From NCBI GenBank assembly GCA_023390815.1, contig JAEWCC010000059.1, positions 1 through 21,934 of the forward strand: a stretch of DNA of 21,934 bases, given 5' to 3'. The DNA comes from Bacillota bacterium (lineage in GTDB: Bacteria > Bacillota > Clostridia > Christensenellales > SZUA-584). The position numbers and the translations under genes are program-made. The notes under the pieces were generated by a model. It was not told the DNA's origin. It saw nothing but the letters and a program-made list of their open reading frames with translations, and did not search any database. Of the stretch, positions 13,608-20,316 are shown piece after piece; position 1 is the first letter of the stretch; each line of letters opens with the position of its first letter.

Positions 13608-13616
13608 CTTGTATGA
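13588..13616 (-). promoter_or_regulatory. Sigma-E-like promoter of spoIIID
   Basis: On the minus strand TCATACA (13616-13610) and CATACATA (13595-13588) are separated by 14 nt. This is the spacing of sigma-E promoters (KMATATT-N14-CATACAMT), with 5/7 and 6/8 matches. In Bacillus spoIIID is transcribed by sigma-E. The start of transcription would be near 13581, inside the hairpin loop. Confidence 0.55.
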
Positions 13617-13646
13617 GTTGTTTCCGAGGAACACCTATAATGGGGA

Positions 13647-14081
13647 CTATTTCACTACGCCTTTTTTCAAAATGATGTTGGCGTACAATGCGCCTTCGCC
13701 GGTCGCGACCACGGCGAAGCAGTTCTTCGCCCGCTCGTAGAAAGCGAACCGTTCCACCATATCAAAGCCGCTAAACGCTTTCTTTTCTTCGCTGTCCTCA
13801 ATGATCCGCTGATAGCTGCCCCAGATCACCGGCTGTGGCTCGGTATCGCTGACCGTGCGCATCAATGCCGCCGGCCTCTCCACGAAGGTATCCAGCGGAA
13901 AGTACTCCAGAATCGCCTTGAGTATCTCTTCTGTGCCGTGTCCGTCCAGCCGCACGACGCGTTTGCCCATGCTGGTGGAGGGAAAATTGCCGTCGCCAAG
14001 GCAGATCTCGTCGCCGTGGCCCATCTCCATCAGCACGTGGAGCAGCTCCGGTGAAATGACTGGAGGTATCTTTTTAAGCAT
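13647..14081 (-). CDS. fucU: RbsD/FucU-family sugar mutarotase (L-fucose mutarotase type)
   Basis: A 144-residue protein of exact FucU size. Landmarks: 'VISPELLHVLMEMGHGDEIC' with the catalytic His region, 'GDGNFPSTSMGKRVVRLDGHG' and the C-terminal 'ERFAFYERAKNCFAVVATGE' then 'ALYANIILKKGVV', which is characteristic of FucU rather than ribose-type RbsD. It interconverts the anomers of fucose (or ribose) in the cytosol so that isomerase and kinase receive the right form. GGAGA lies 7 nt before the ATG. It has its own promoter and lies 117 nt downstream of a chemoreceptor with a sugar-binding fold. No fucose catabolic genes are in the window. Confidence 0.9.
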   Translation of the reverse strand: MLKKIPPVISPELLHVLMEMGHGDEICLGDGNFPSTSMGKRVVRLDGHGTEEILKAILEYFPLDTFVERPAALMRTVSDTEPQPVIWGSYQRIIEDSEEKKAFSGFDMVERFAFYERAKNCFAVVATGEGALYANIILKKGVVK

Positions 14082-14133
14082 TTGTCGTTCTCCTTATTCC
14101 GGCTTTGAGGCCGGGCTGTTTATTCGTATCAGC

Positions 14134-14162
14134 ATCATATAATAAGCATGCGGAAAACTCAA
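14134..14162 (-). promoter_or_regulatory. Promoter of fucU
   Basis: On the minus strand TTGAGT (14162-14157) and TATGAT (14139-14134) are separated by 17 nt. The leader then contains a 5-bp stem, CCGGC / GCCGG with a 6-nt loop, just before the RBS. Confidence 0.6.
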
Positions 14163-14164
14163 GC

Positions 14165-14179
14165 GCGTTATCCCAACGC
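14165..14179 (-). terminator. Weak hairpin after the chemoreceptor gene
   Basis: GCGTT (14179-14175 on the minus strand) pairs with AACGC (14169-14165) around a 5-nt loop, 20 nt past the stop. There is no T-run, so it may not stop transcription and fucU could be partly co-transcribed. Confidence 0.2.
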
Positions 14180-14198
14180 CTGCCCATTAGGGTAAGAG

Positions 14199-16115
14199 TT
14201 ACGCAAGGTCGGCGTATATGTCGATATTGAGCCGATTGACTTCAAATGCCCCGGTATCAAAAACCGGCTGCACCTTTTGCTTATTGAGGCTCTTATCGAT
14301 CATACGGATTGCCGTGCTTCCCCACAAATACGGGCGCTGTCCGAGCGAATAATGAATCTGCCCGTCGCGGATCGCCTTTTCCACCTCTTCGGAAAAATCA
14401 ACCGTAATCACCTGAACGTCGGAGTGATGCTTGCGCATATAGTTTGCCGCGAACATGCCCCACTCCAGGTTCGTCATATAGAGGAAGCGGGCAGCCGGGT
14501 GGCTCTGCAGCATGGATTGTATGATCGCTTCCGCCTCGTCCGGTGTCGGGTTGCTCTTGACCGGATACTCATGCACCTGGATACGGGAGTTTCGTTTCAG
14601 TTCCTGTACGAACCCGTTCTTGCGATTCTCGATCGCGTCCAGCTTCATGCCCGTCCATGCGTTTACGATCGCTTCCCCGTGATTGCCCAGCGCACCCATC
14701 ACGATGCGGGCCGCCGCCGCGCCGATGGTCATGCCATCGGTCATAATCAGGGATACGTGTTCAACGCCTTCGATCCTTGAATTCAGGAATACAATTTTCG
14801 TTCCCGCATTGCTGATCTGCCTGAGCTTCTGACAAATCAGTTCATCGTTAATCGGGCTGATCACGAGGCCGTCATATTTCTCTTCGAGTACCGTATCAAG
14901 ATGCGCCGCCTGCTCTTTTGTCGCCTCACCCCTTGTCTGCGGGGCAAAGAATTGTACATCAAAGTGATAAACTCCGGCAGCCTTGATGGCCTCGGTTTTA
15001 GTCGGAGTGTAAAACGGATGGTCGATGTCGAACAAAAAAGCAACCCGCTTTTTGGAGGGAGCTGATTTTTGAACCTTGATGTTCCTGCTCTGTTGACTTA
15101 TCGAATTAATGTCGCAGGCTATGTCCACCTTCAGCTTATCCATCAGCGAAATGGAATTGTTGTGGTCCAGCAGCACGCTGCCGATCTCATTGACCGTGGC
15201 GGCGATCTCCCGGACGGACGTAACGATATTGGAGATCGTATTGGTCAGCGTCAGCTCGTCCGTTTTGATTTCCGCGATCGAGGCATTAAAGCTTTTCTGC
15301 TCGCTGATATAGGTGTCGATTGTCTCACAGTTCTTTTTAAACACGCTGTCCACTTCGGTGACGGTATCCTTCTGAACCTGAAACAGACTGCGCGATTCCT
15401 GCGCGGCCTTCTCAATCAGCCCGATTTCATCCGAAACGCTTTTTACCGTTTCGTTGATATCTTCCGCCGCGGCTTTGCTTTCTTCCGAGAGGCGCTGTAT
15501 TTCCCCGGCGACTACGGAGAACCCCTTGCCATGCACCCCGGCATGCGCGGCTTCCACTTTGGCGTTTAAACCCAGCAGCAGTGTTTCGGTGGAGATGCGT
15601 TTCATGATTGCGGTAATCTCGCCGATTTTTTCGGTTTTGGATATGAGATGGCTCACGAGGTCAAATATGTTCAGCATGGCATGGTCGTTTTTCTCCTGAT
15701 TGACGACCAGTTGACCGACCGACTCCTGTACGGCGCGGTTCGAGTTTTCCATATCGTACGCCAGCGAGATGATGCCTTTCGATCTTTCGTAGATGGCGTT
15801 GACTTTATCGGAAAAATCCTTGACGAGCGCCATGCTCTTGTCAATTTCGGCAGTTTGCCTGTCCGCGCCTTTTTTGATAAAAGCCGCAACCTCACCGATC
15901 CGATCCGACTCTCTCGTAAAGTCCTGCAGGACGATATCGAGCTGCCGGGATATGCGCATGATGTTGTCAAAATGGAGGAAATAGTTTTGAAAGTAAGTTT
16001 GAAGCTTTCCGTAAATCTTGAGCGCCCGTTCATTGTCGCATGCAATTTCGCTGATGTCTTCTCCCAGATCCCAATTCGATAGCTTTTGCAATATGTCTTC
16101 CTGATTGTATTGCAT
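14199..16115 (-). CDS. Soluble chemoreceptor fused to a sugar-type periplasmic-binding-protein domain
   Basis: About 638 residues. Residues 1-60 are a helical lead; 60-345 are a methyl-accepting chemotaxis signalling domain made of long heptad-rich helices, with the hairpin tip 'LLGLNAKVEAAHAGVHGKGF' followed by 'SVVAGEIQRLSEESK' (positions about 181-215) that contacts CheA and CheW. From about 355 to the end is a type-I periplasmic-binding fold (ribose/galactose-binder class): 'KKRVAFLFDIDHPFYTPTKT', 'YDGLVISPINDELICQKL', 'GTKIVFLNSRIEG', 'GMTIGAAAARIVMGAL' and 'ARFLYMTNLEWGMFAANYMR'. There is no signal peptide, lipobox or membrane helix, so sensing should be cytosolic. GGAGA precedes two ATGs (16118, 16115); the second has better spacing. 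A sugar mutarotase gene lies just downstream. Confidence 0.88.
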   Translation of the reverse strand: MQYNQEDILQKLSNWDLGEDISEIACDNERALKIYGKLQTYFQNYFLHFDNIMRISRQLDIVLQDFTRESDRIGEVAAFIKKGADRQTAEIDKSMALVKDFSDKVNAIYERSKGIISLAYDMENSNRAVQESVGQLVVNQEKNDHAMLNIFDLVSHLISKTEKIGEITAIMKRISTETLLLGLNAKVEAAHAGVHGKGFSVVAGEIQRLSEESKAAAEDINETVKSVSDEIGLIEKAAQESRSLFQVQKDTVTEVDSVFKKNCETIDTYISEQKSFNASIAEIKTDELTLTNTISNIVTSVREIAATVNEIGSVLLDHNNSISLMDKLKVDIACDINSISQQSRNIKVQKSAPSKKRVAFLFDIDHPFYTPTKTEAIKAAGVYHFDVQFFAPQTRGEATKEQAAHLDTVLEEKYDGLVISPINDELICQKLRQISNAGTKIVFLNSRIEGVEHVSLIMTDGMTIGAAAARIVMGALGNHGEAIVNAWTGMKLDAIENRKNGFVQELKRNSRIQVHEYPVKSNPTPDEAEAIIQSMLQSHPAARFLYMTNLEWGMFAANYMRKHHSDVQVITVDFSEEVEKAIRDGQIHYSLGQRPYLWGSTAIRMIDKSLNKQKVQPVFDTGAFEVNRLNIDIYADLA

Positions 16116-16265
16116 CATGTCTCTCCTTTGAGAAAATTGAAAGTGATATTTAGATATGAACCCTGATCAATTATTGATAAGCCAATTAAGCCGTTTTGAA
16201 ACAGACTAATCTTATATAGTGCATCGAAATAGTATGGGAATTTAAGGCGCTGTGGCGTCAGCTGA

Positions 16266-16295
16266 ATACAGCTGCGGATACTACCGCAGCTGTAT
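16266..16295. repeat. Perfect 12-bp inverted repeat between LysR and chemoreceptor genes
   Basis: ATACAGCTGCGG (16266-16277) and CCGCAGCTGTAT (16284-16295) are exact inverted copies around a 6-nt loop. It lies 27 nt past the LysR stop. On the minus strand no T-run follows; on the plus strand TTTTTTT begins 6 nt after the stem. It may be a terminator for LysR, an mRNA-stabilising hairpin, or an operator for the chemoreceptor gene. The remaining 16119-16265 region is AT-rich with no clear promoter. Confidence 0.6.
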
Positions 16296-16321
16296 GGGAT
16301 GTTTTTTTGATTGGAAATCTG

Positions 16322-17308
16322 TCAGTACATAATGGGGCTTAAACTCCCGTCGTCAGCACCCTTCATATCGCTCTTCTTCTTGTTGGTCAGCATGTAGATA
16401 AGCTCCTTGGATGCGGAAGATAGCGGCACCACCTTGAGGCTGATGAGCCCGATACCGCGCGCAGGAATTTCTTCCTCCAGCGGCACGACGTGCAGCATAC
16501 CGCCTTCAATCTCCACCGGAAAGAACTCGCGCACAATGCACGCCACGCCGAGGTTGATCATCGCAAACTGCGCGAGCAGTTCGAAGTTTCCGAGCTCAAA
16601 GTCGGGCTTTAAGGTGACGCCGCGTGTCAGCAGAAACTCCTCCACATACCTGCGGGAGTTGCTGCCCTTTTCGATTAGCATGGTGGGGTGCTTTTCAAGG
16701 TCCTTCAGCGCCAGCGGCTTTTCCGTCAGATGCTTGTACTTGCTGCCCACCACGAAGCAATCGTGAATATCCATGACCCGGGTAATACGCAGCTGTTCAT
16801 CCTCGATGGGCAGGTTGACGATGCCGACGTCAATAACGCCGTGCTTGAGCATCTCGATGATTTCATAGGATTTCTGGTTGGTGATATGAATATGAACGTT
16901 CGGGTATTCCGTGTTAAAGCGTTTGAGGTACGGGATCAGATAGAGCTTGCAAATGCTGTCGCCCACGCCGATTGAGATTTCACCACTCTCCAGCGTCTTC
17001 ATCTGCGAAAGCATCTTTTCGCCCAACGACAGATAGTTAAAAGCCTGCTCCACGAAGTTGAACAGGAGCTGTCCCTCCTTGGTGAGCGTTACGCCCTTGG
17101 GCGTGCGGAACAGCAGCATGCTGCCGATCTTGCCCTCGAGCTGCTTGATGGAGCGGCTGACCGCAGGCTGCGTGATAAAAAGCTTCTCCGCCGCCTTTGA
17201 GATACTGCCTTCCATGGCAACATAATAGAATATCTTGTACGATTCGGCGCTGATGTTGATATTGAGCAGATCGGAACCGTTGATCGGTCTGGTTGGCTTC
17301 ATTTCCAT
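16322..17308 (-). CDS. LysR-family transcriptional regulator, divergent from adhE
   Basis: A 328-residue protein. The N-terminal winged helix-turn-helix is textbook: 'FYYVAMEGSISKAAEKLFIT', then 'QPAVSRSIKQLEGKIGSMLLFRT' (residues about 28-75). The effector-binding domain follows ('GEISIGVGDSICKLYLIPYL', 'HGVIDVGIVNLPIED'), so it is a complete LysR protein with a small-molecule sensor. No strong RBS is visible before the ATG at 17308; the ATG at 17302 or a start nearer residue 18 (typical LysR N-terminus) is possible. It is transcribed divergently from adhE across about 115 nt that contain a T-N11-A dyad, so it probably controls adhE and itself. Confidence 0.9.
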   Translation of the reverse strand: MEMKPTRPINGSDLLNINISAESYKIFYYVAMEGSISKAAEKLFITQPAVSRSIKQLEGKIGSMLLFRTPKGVTLTKEGQLLFNFVEQAFNYLSLGEKMLSQMKTLESGEISIGVGDSICKLYLIPYLKRFNTEYPNVHIHITNQKSYEIIEMLKHGVIDVGIVNLPIEDEQLRITRVMDIHDCFVVGSKYKHLTEKPLALKDLEKHPTMLIEKGSNSRRYVEEFLLTRGVTLKPDFELGNFELLAQFAMINLGVACIVREFFPVEIEGGMLHVVPLEEEIPARGIGLISLKVVPLSSASKELIYMLTNKKKSDMKGADDGSLSPIMY

Positions 17309-17328
17309 TAACTCACGTTATACCTTCC

Positions 17329-17343
17329 ATGATTAATATGCAT
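17329..17343. promoter_or_regulatory. LysR-type T-N11-A box between LysR gene and adhE
   Basis: ATGATTAATATGCAT is an imperfect dyad (ATG-N2-TA-N-TA-N2-CAT) that fits the T-N11-A pattern of LysR binding sites. It lies about 24 nt upstream of the adhE -10, just before its -35 region, where an activator would bind. Confidence 0.5.
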
Positions 17344-17366
17344 TTTCCTTATCGCTCTGATCGCAT

Positions 17367-17372
17367 TATAAT
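17367..17372 (+). promoter_or_regulatory. -10 element of adhE
   Basis: A perfect TATAAT 53 nt before the adhE ATG. The -35 region (TTTTCC, 17343-17348, 18-nt spacer) is poor, which fits a promoter needing an activator such as the divergent LysR protein. Confidence 0.5.
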
Positions 17373-17424
17373 ACATCTCAAGATAACAAACAAGTTTTGA
17401 GTTGCAATGAAAGTGAGGCATAAA

Positions 17425-20181
17425 ATGGACAACAAGGCATTAAAAAACGAAGCATATCAAGCAGAAAATACAGCCGCGAAGGAAACGCGGCAGGCGCAGC
17501 CCAAGACGGGCAAGTACACCGACGCGCACCTCCACGCGGTATCCAAAGCCGAGGCGGCCATGCCCATAGCCGCGCACGCGCCCAAAGCATATGAAGTCGT
17601 AGACAGCACCGAATCTTTAGAGCGGACACTGGCACGGGTCCATGCGGCACAGCGGCAGTTCGCACTGTACACACAGCATCAGGTAGACCGGATTTTCTGC
17701 GCGGCGGCAGCCGCCGCGGCCAAGGCACGCATCCCTCTGGCCAAAATGGCTGTGAAGGAAACGGGCATGGGCGTCGTCGAAGACAAGGTAATCAAGAACC
17801 ACTACGCGTCGGAGTATATCTACAACGCATATAAGGATACCAAGACCTGCGGCGTCATCGAGGACGACAAGGCCTTCGGCATCCGGAAAATCGCGGAGCC
17901 GGTCGGCGTGCTGGCCGCGGTCATCCCGACCACCAACCCGACCTCCACGGTCATATTCAAAACGCTGCTCGCGCTCAAGACGCGCAACGGCATTGTAATC
18001 AGCCCGCATCCGCGTGCAAAGGACTGCACCATCGCGGCGGCGAAGCTCGTGCTGGAAGCGGCGGTCGCTGCGGGCGCGCCCGAAGACATCATCGGCTGGG
18101 TGGACGTCCCCACCATCGAGCTTTCAAACCAGCTCATGAAGGAAGCGGATATGATCCTCGCAACAGGCGGCCCCGGCATGGTAAAGGCGGCGTATTCGAG
18201 CGGCAAGCCCGCCCTCGGCGTCGGCCCCGGCAACACCCCCGCAATCATCGACAGCAGCGCGAACATTCTGCTTGCGGTGAACTCGGTAATCCACTCCAAA
18301 ACGTTTGACAACGGCATGATCTGCGCTTCGGAGCAGTCCGTGATCGTGCTCGACGACATCTACGACGCAGTCAAGAAGGAATTCTCGGCGCGCGGCTGCT
18401 ATTTCCTGAACCCGGAAGAGACCGACAAGGTTAGAAATACGATCCTTATCAATGGCGCGCTCAACGCCAAAATCGTGGGCCAGAGCGCATTCAAGATCGC
18501 GGCGCTCGCGGGCTTCGCGGTGCCCGAGGCAACCAAGATACTCATCGGCGAAGTGGAAAGCGTCAACATCAGCGAAGCGTTTGCGCACGAGAAGCTTTCT
18601 CCGGTACTCGCGATGTACCACGCGAAAACCTACGAGGAAGCGCTTGCCAAGGCGGAGCAGCTCGTCGCGGACGGCGGCTTCGGCCACACGGCTTCGATCT
18701 ATATCGACGCGGTTACACAGAAGCAGAAGCTTTCGGCGTTCGAAGCGCGCATGAAGGCCTGCCGTATCCTCGTCAATACGCCCGCTGCGCAGGGCGGCAT
18801 CGGCGACCTGTACAACTTCAAGCTCAAACCGTCACTGACGCTTGGCTGCGGCTCCTGGGGCGGCAACTCGGTCAGCGAGAACGTGGGCGTGAAGCACCTC
18901 ATCAATATCAAGACTGTCGCGGAGCGGCGCGAAAACATGCTTTGGTTCCGCGCGCCCCAGAAAGTATATATCAAGAAGGGCTGCCTGCCCATTGCGCTGG
19001 ACGAACTGAAAAACGAACTGGGCAAAAAGAAGGCGTTCATCGTGACAGACAACTTCCTTTATGCCAACGGCTACACCCGTGCCATCACCGACAAGCTCGA
19101 CGACCTCGGCATTCGTCACACGACATTCTACAACGTCGAGCCCGACCCAACCCTGGCCTGCGCGAAGGAAGGCGCGGCCGCGATGAAATCCTTCCAGCCC
19201 GACTGCATCATAGCGCTGGGCGGCGGCTCCGCGATGGACGCGGCGAAGATCATGTGGGTGCTGTATGAGCATCCCGAAGCAGACTTCACGGACATGGCGA
19301 TGCGCTTTGCCGATATCCGCAAGCGCGTGTACGCCTTCCCCAAGATGGGTGAAAAAGCGTATTTCATCGCTGTACCAACCTCTGCGGGCACCGGCTCCGA
19401 GGTGACGCCGTTCGCGGTCATCACCGACGAAAAAACGAGCATCAAGTATCCGCTCGCGGACTACGAACTGATGCCGAACATGGCGATCGTGGATGCGGAC
19501 ATGATGATGGACGCACCGAAGGGCCTGACCGCAGCATCCGGCATCGACGCCGTCACGCATGCGCTGGAAGCCTACGCTGCGATGCTTGCAACGGATTATA
19601 CCGACAGCCTCGCGCTGCGCTCGCTCAAGCTGGTATTCGAGTATCTGCCGCGCGCTTACGACAACGGCCCGAATGACCCGGTGGCGCGCGAGAAGATGGC
19701 CAACGCGGCCAATATGGCGGGCATGGCATTCGCCAACGCGTTCCTCGGCATCTGCCACTCGATGGCGCACAAGCTGGGCGCGTTCCACCACCTGCCGCAC
19801 GGTGTGGCGAACGCATTGATGATCGACGAGGTATTACGCTTTAATGCGGCGGAGGTGCCCGCCAAGATGGGCACCTTCCCGCAATATGATCACCCGCACA
19901 CGCTCGCGCGGTATGCCGAGATTGCCGATTACCTCGGCATCAAGGGCGGCACCAACGAGCAGAAGCTGGAAAACTTCATCGCGGCGCTGGATGACCTCAA
20001 GCGCAGGGTGGGCATCAAGCCGACGATCAAGGATTACGGCATCGACGAGCAGGACTTCCTCGCGCGACTGGACGACATGGTGGAGCAGGCGTTCGATGAC
20101 CAGTGCACCGGTGCGAACCCGCGCTACCCGCTGATGGAGGAGCTCAAGCAGATGTATTTAAAAGCATACTACGGAAGATAA
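17425..20181 (+). CDS. adhE: Bifunctional acetaldehyde-CoA/alcohol dehydrogenase AdhE
   Basis: A 918-residue fermentative enzyme that reduces acetyl-CoA to acetaldehyde and then to ethanol, regenerating NAD. The N-terminal CoA-acylating aldehyde dehydrogenase has 'MAVKETGMGVVEDKVIKNHY', 'VIPTTNPTSTVIFKTLLALK' and the catalytic Cys in 'FDNGMICASEQS' (about Cys300). After a linker at roughly 480 comes the iron-dependent alcohol dehydrogenase with 'IIALGGGSAMDAAKIMW', 'AVPTSAGTGSEVTPFAVITD', 'SGIDAVTHALEAY' and 'CHSMAHKLGAFHHLPHG', which carry the metal-binding His residues. GAGG lies 6 nt before the ATG at 17425, so that start is chosen over 17407. Compared with E. coli AdhE (catalytic Cys246) the N-terminus is about 54 residues longer and Ala/Lys/Gln rich. 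Such enzymes form long helical filaments (spirosomes). Confidence 0.97.
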   Translation: MDNKALKNEAYQAENTAAKETRQAQPKTGKYTDAHLHAVSKAEAAMPIAAHAPKAYEVVDSTESLERTLARVHAAQRQFALYTQHQVDRIFCAAAAAAAKARIPLAKMAVKETGMGVVEDKVIKNHYASEYIYNAYKDTKTCGVIEDDKAFGIRKIAEPVGVLAAVIPTTNPTSTVIFKTLLALKTRNGIVISPHPRAKDCTIAAAKLVLEAAVAAGAPEDIIGWVDVPTIELSNQLMKEADMILATGGPGMVKAAYSSGKPALGVGPGNTPAIIDSSANILLAVNSVIHSKTFDNGMICASEQSVIVLDDIYDAVKKEFSARGCYFLNPEETDKVRNTILINGALNAKIVGQSAFKIAALAGFAVPEATKILIGEVESVNISEAFAHEKLSPVLAMYHAKTYEEALAKAEQLVADGGFGHTASIYIDAVTQKQKLSAFEARMKACRILVNTPAAQGGIGDLYNFKLKPSLTLGCGSWGGNSVSENVGVKHLINIKTVAERRENMLWFRAPQKVYIKKGCLPIALDELKNELGKKKAFIVTDNFLYANGYTRAITDKLDDLGIRHTTFYNVEPDPTLACAKEGAAAMKSFQPDCIIALGGGSAMDAAKIMWVLYEHPEADFTDMAMRFADIRKRVYAFPKMGEKAYFIAVPTSAGTGSEVTPFAVITDEKTSIKYPLADYELMPNMAIVDADMMMDAPKGLTAASGIDAVTHALEAYAAMLATDYTDSLALRSLKLVFEYLPRAYDNGPNDPVAREKMANAANMAGMAFANAFLGICHSMAHKLGAFHHLPHGVANALMIDEVLRFNAAEVPAKMGTFPQYDHPHTLARYAEIADYLGIKGGTNEQKLENFIAALDDLKRRVGIKPTIKDYGIDEQDFLARLDDMVEQAFDDQCTGANPRYPLMEELKQMYLKAYYGR

Positions 20182-20211
20182 TTTTGCAACTCCAAAACCG
20201 CTTTCTTCCTG

Positions 20212-20245
20212 AAAAGCACCGGTACCCTGAGGACCGGCGCTTTTT
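20212..20245 (+). terminator. Terminator of adhE
   Basis: AAAAGCACCGGT (20212-20223) pairs with ACCGGCGCTTTT (20233-20244) with one mismatch around a 9-nt loop, ending in TTTTT. It lies 30 nt past the adhE stop. Confidence 0.8.
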
Positions 20246-20275
20246 ATATCCGCGGATGAGTATACATGCGCTGCG

Positions 20276-20306
20276 AAAAAAAGTGGCAGCCCTGATGAGC
20301 TGCCAC
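20276..20306 (-). terminator. Terminator of the surface repeat protein gene
   Basis: On the minus strand GTGGCAGC (20306-20299) and GCTGCCAC (20290-20283) form a perfect 8-bp stem with an 8-nt loop, followed by seven T (20282-20276). It lies 10 nt past the stop of the convergent gene. Confidence 0.9.
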
Positions 20307-20316
20307 ATTAAGTCCG

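Noticed and set aside
17425..17500. Microcompartment targeting peptide at the AdhE N-terminus
   Set aside because: No shell protein or other microcompartment gene is in the window and the segment lacks a clear amphipathic helix; kept only as a possibility in the AdhE finding.
18832..19800. 322-codon open frame on the minus strand opposite adhE
   Set aside because: It is a mirror of the GC-rich adhE codons, Arg/His/Val-heavy, with no motif and no RBS; AdhE is unmistakable on the other strand.
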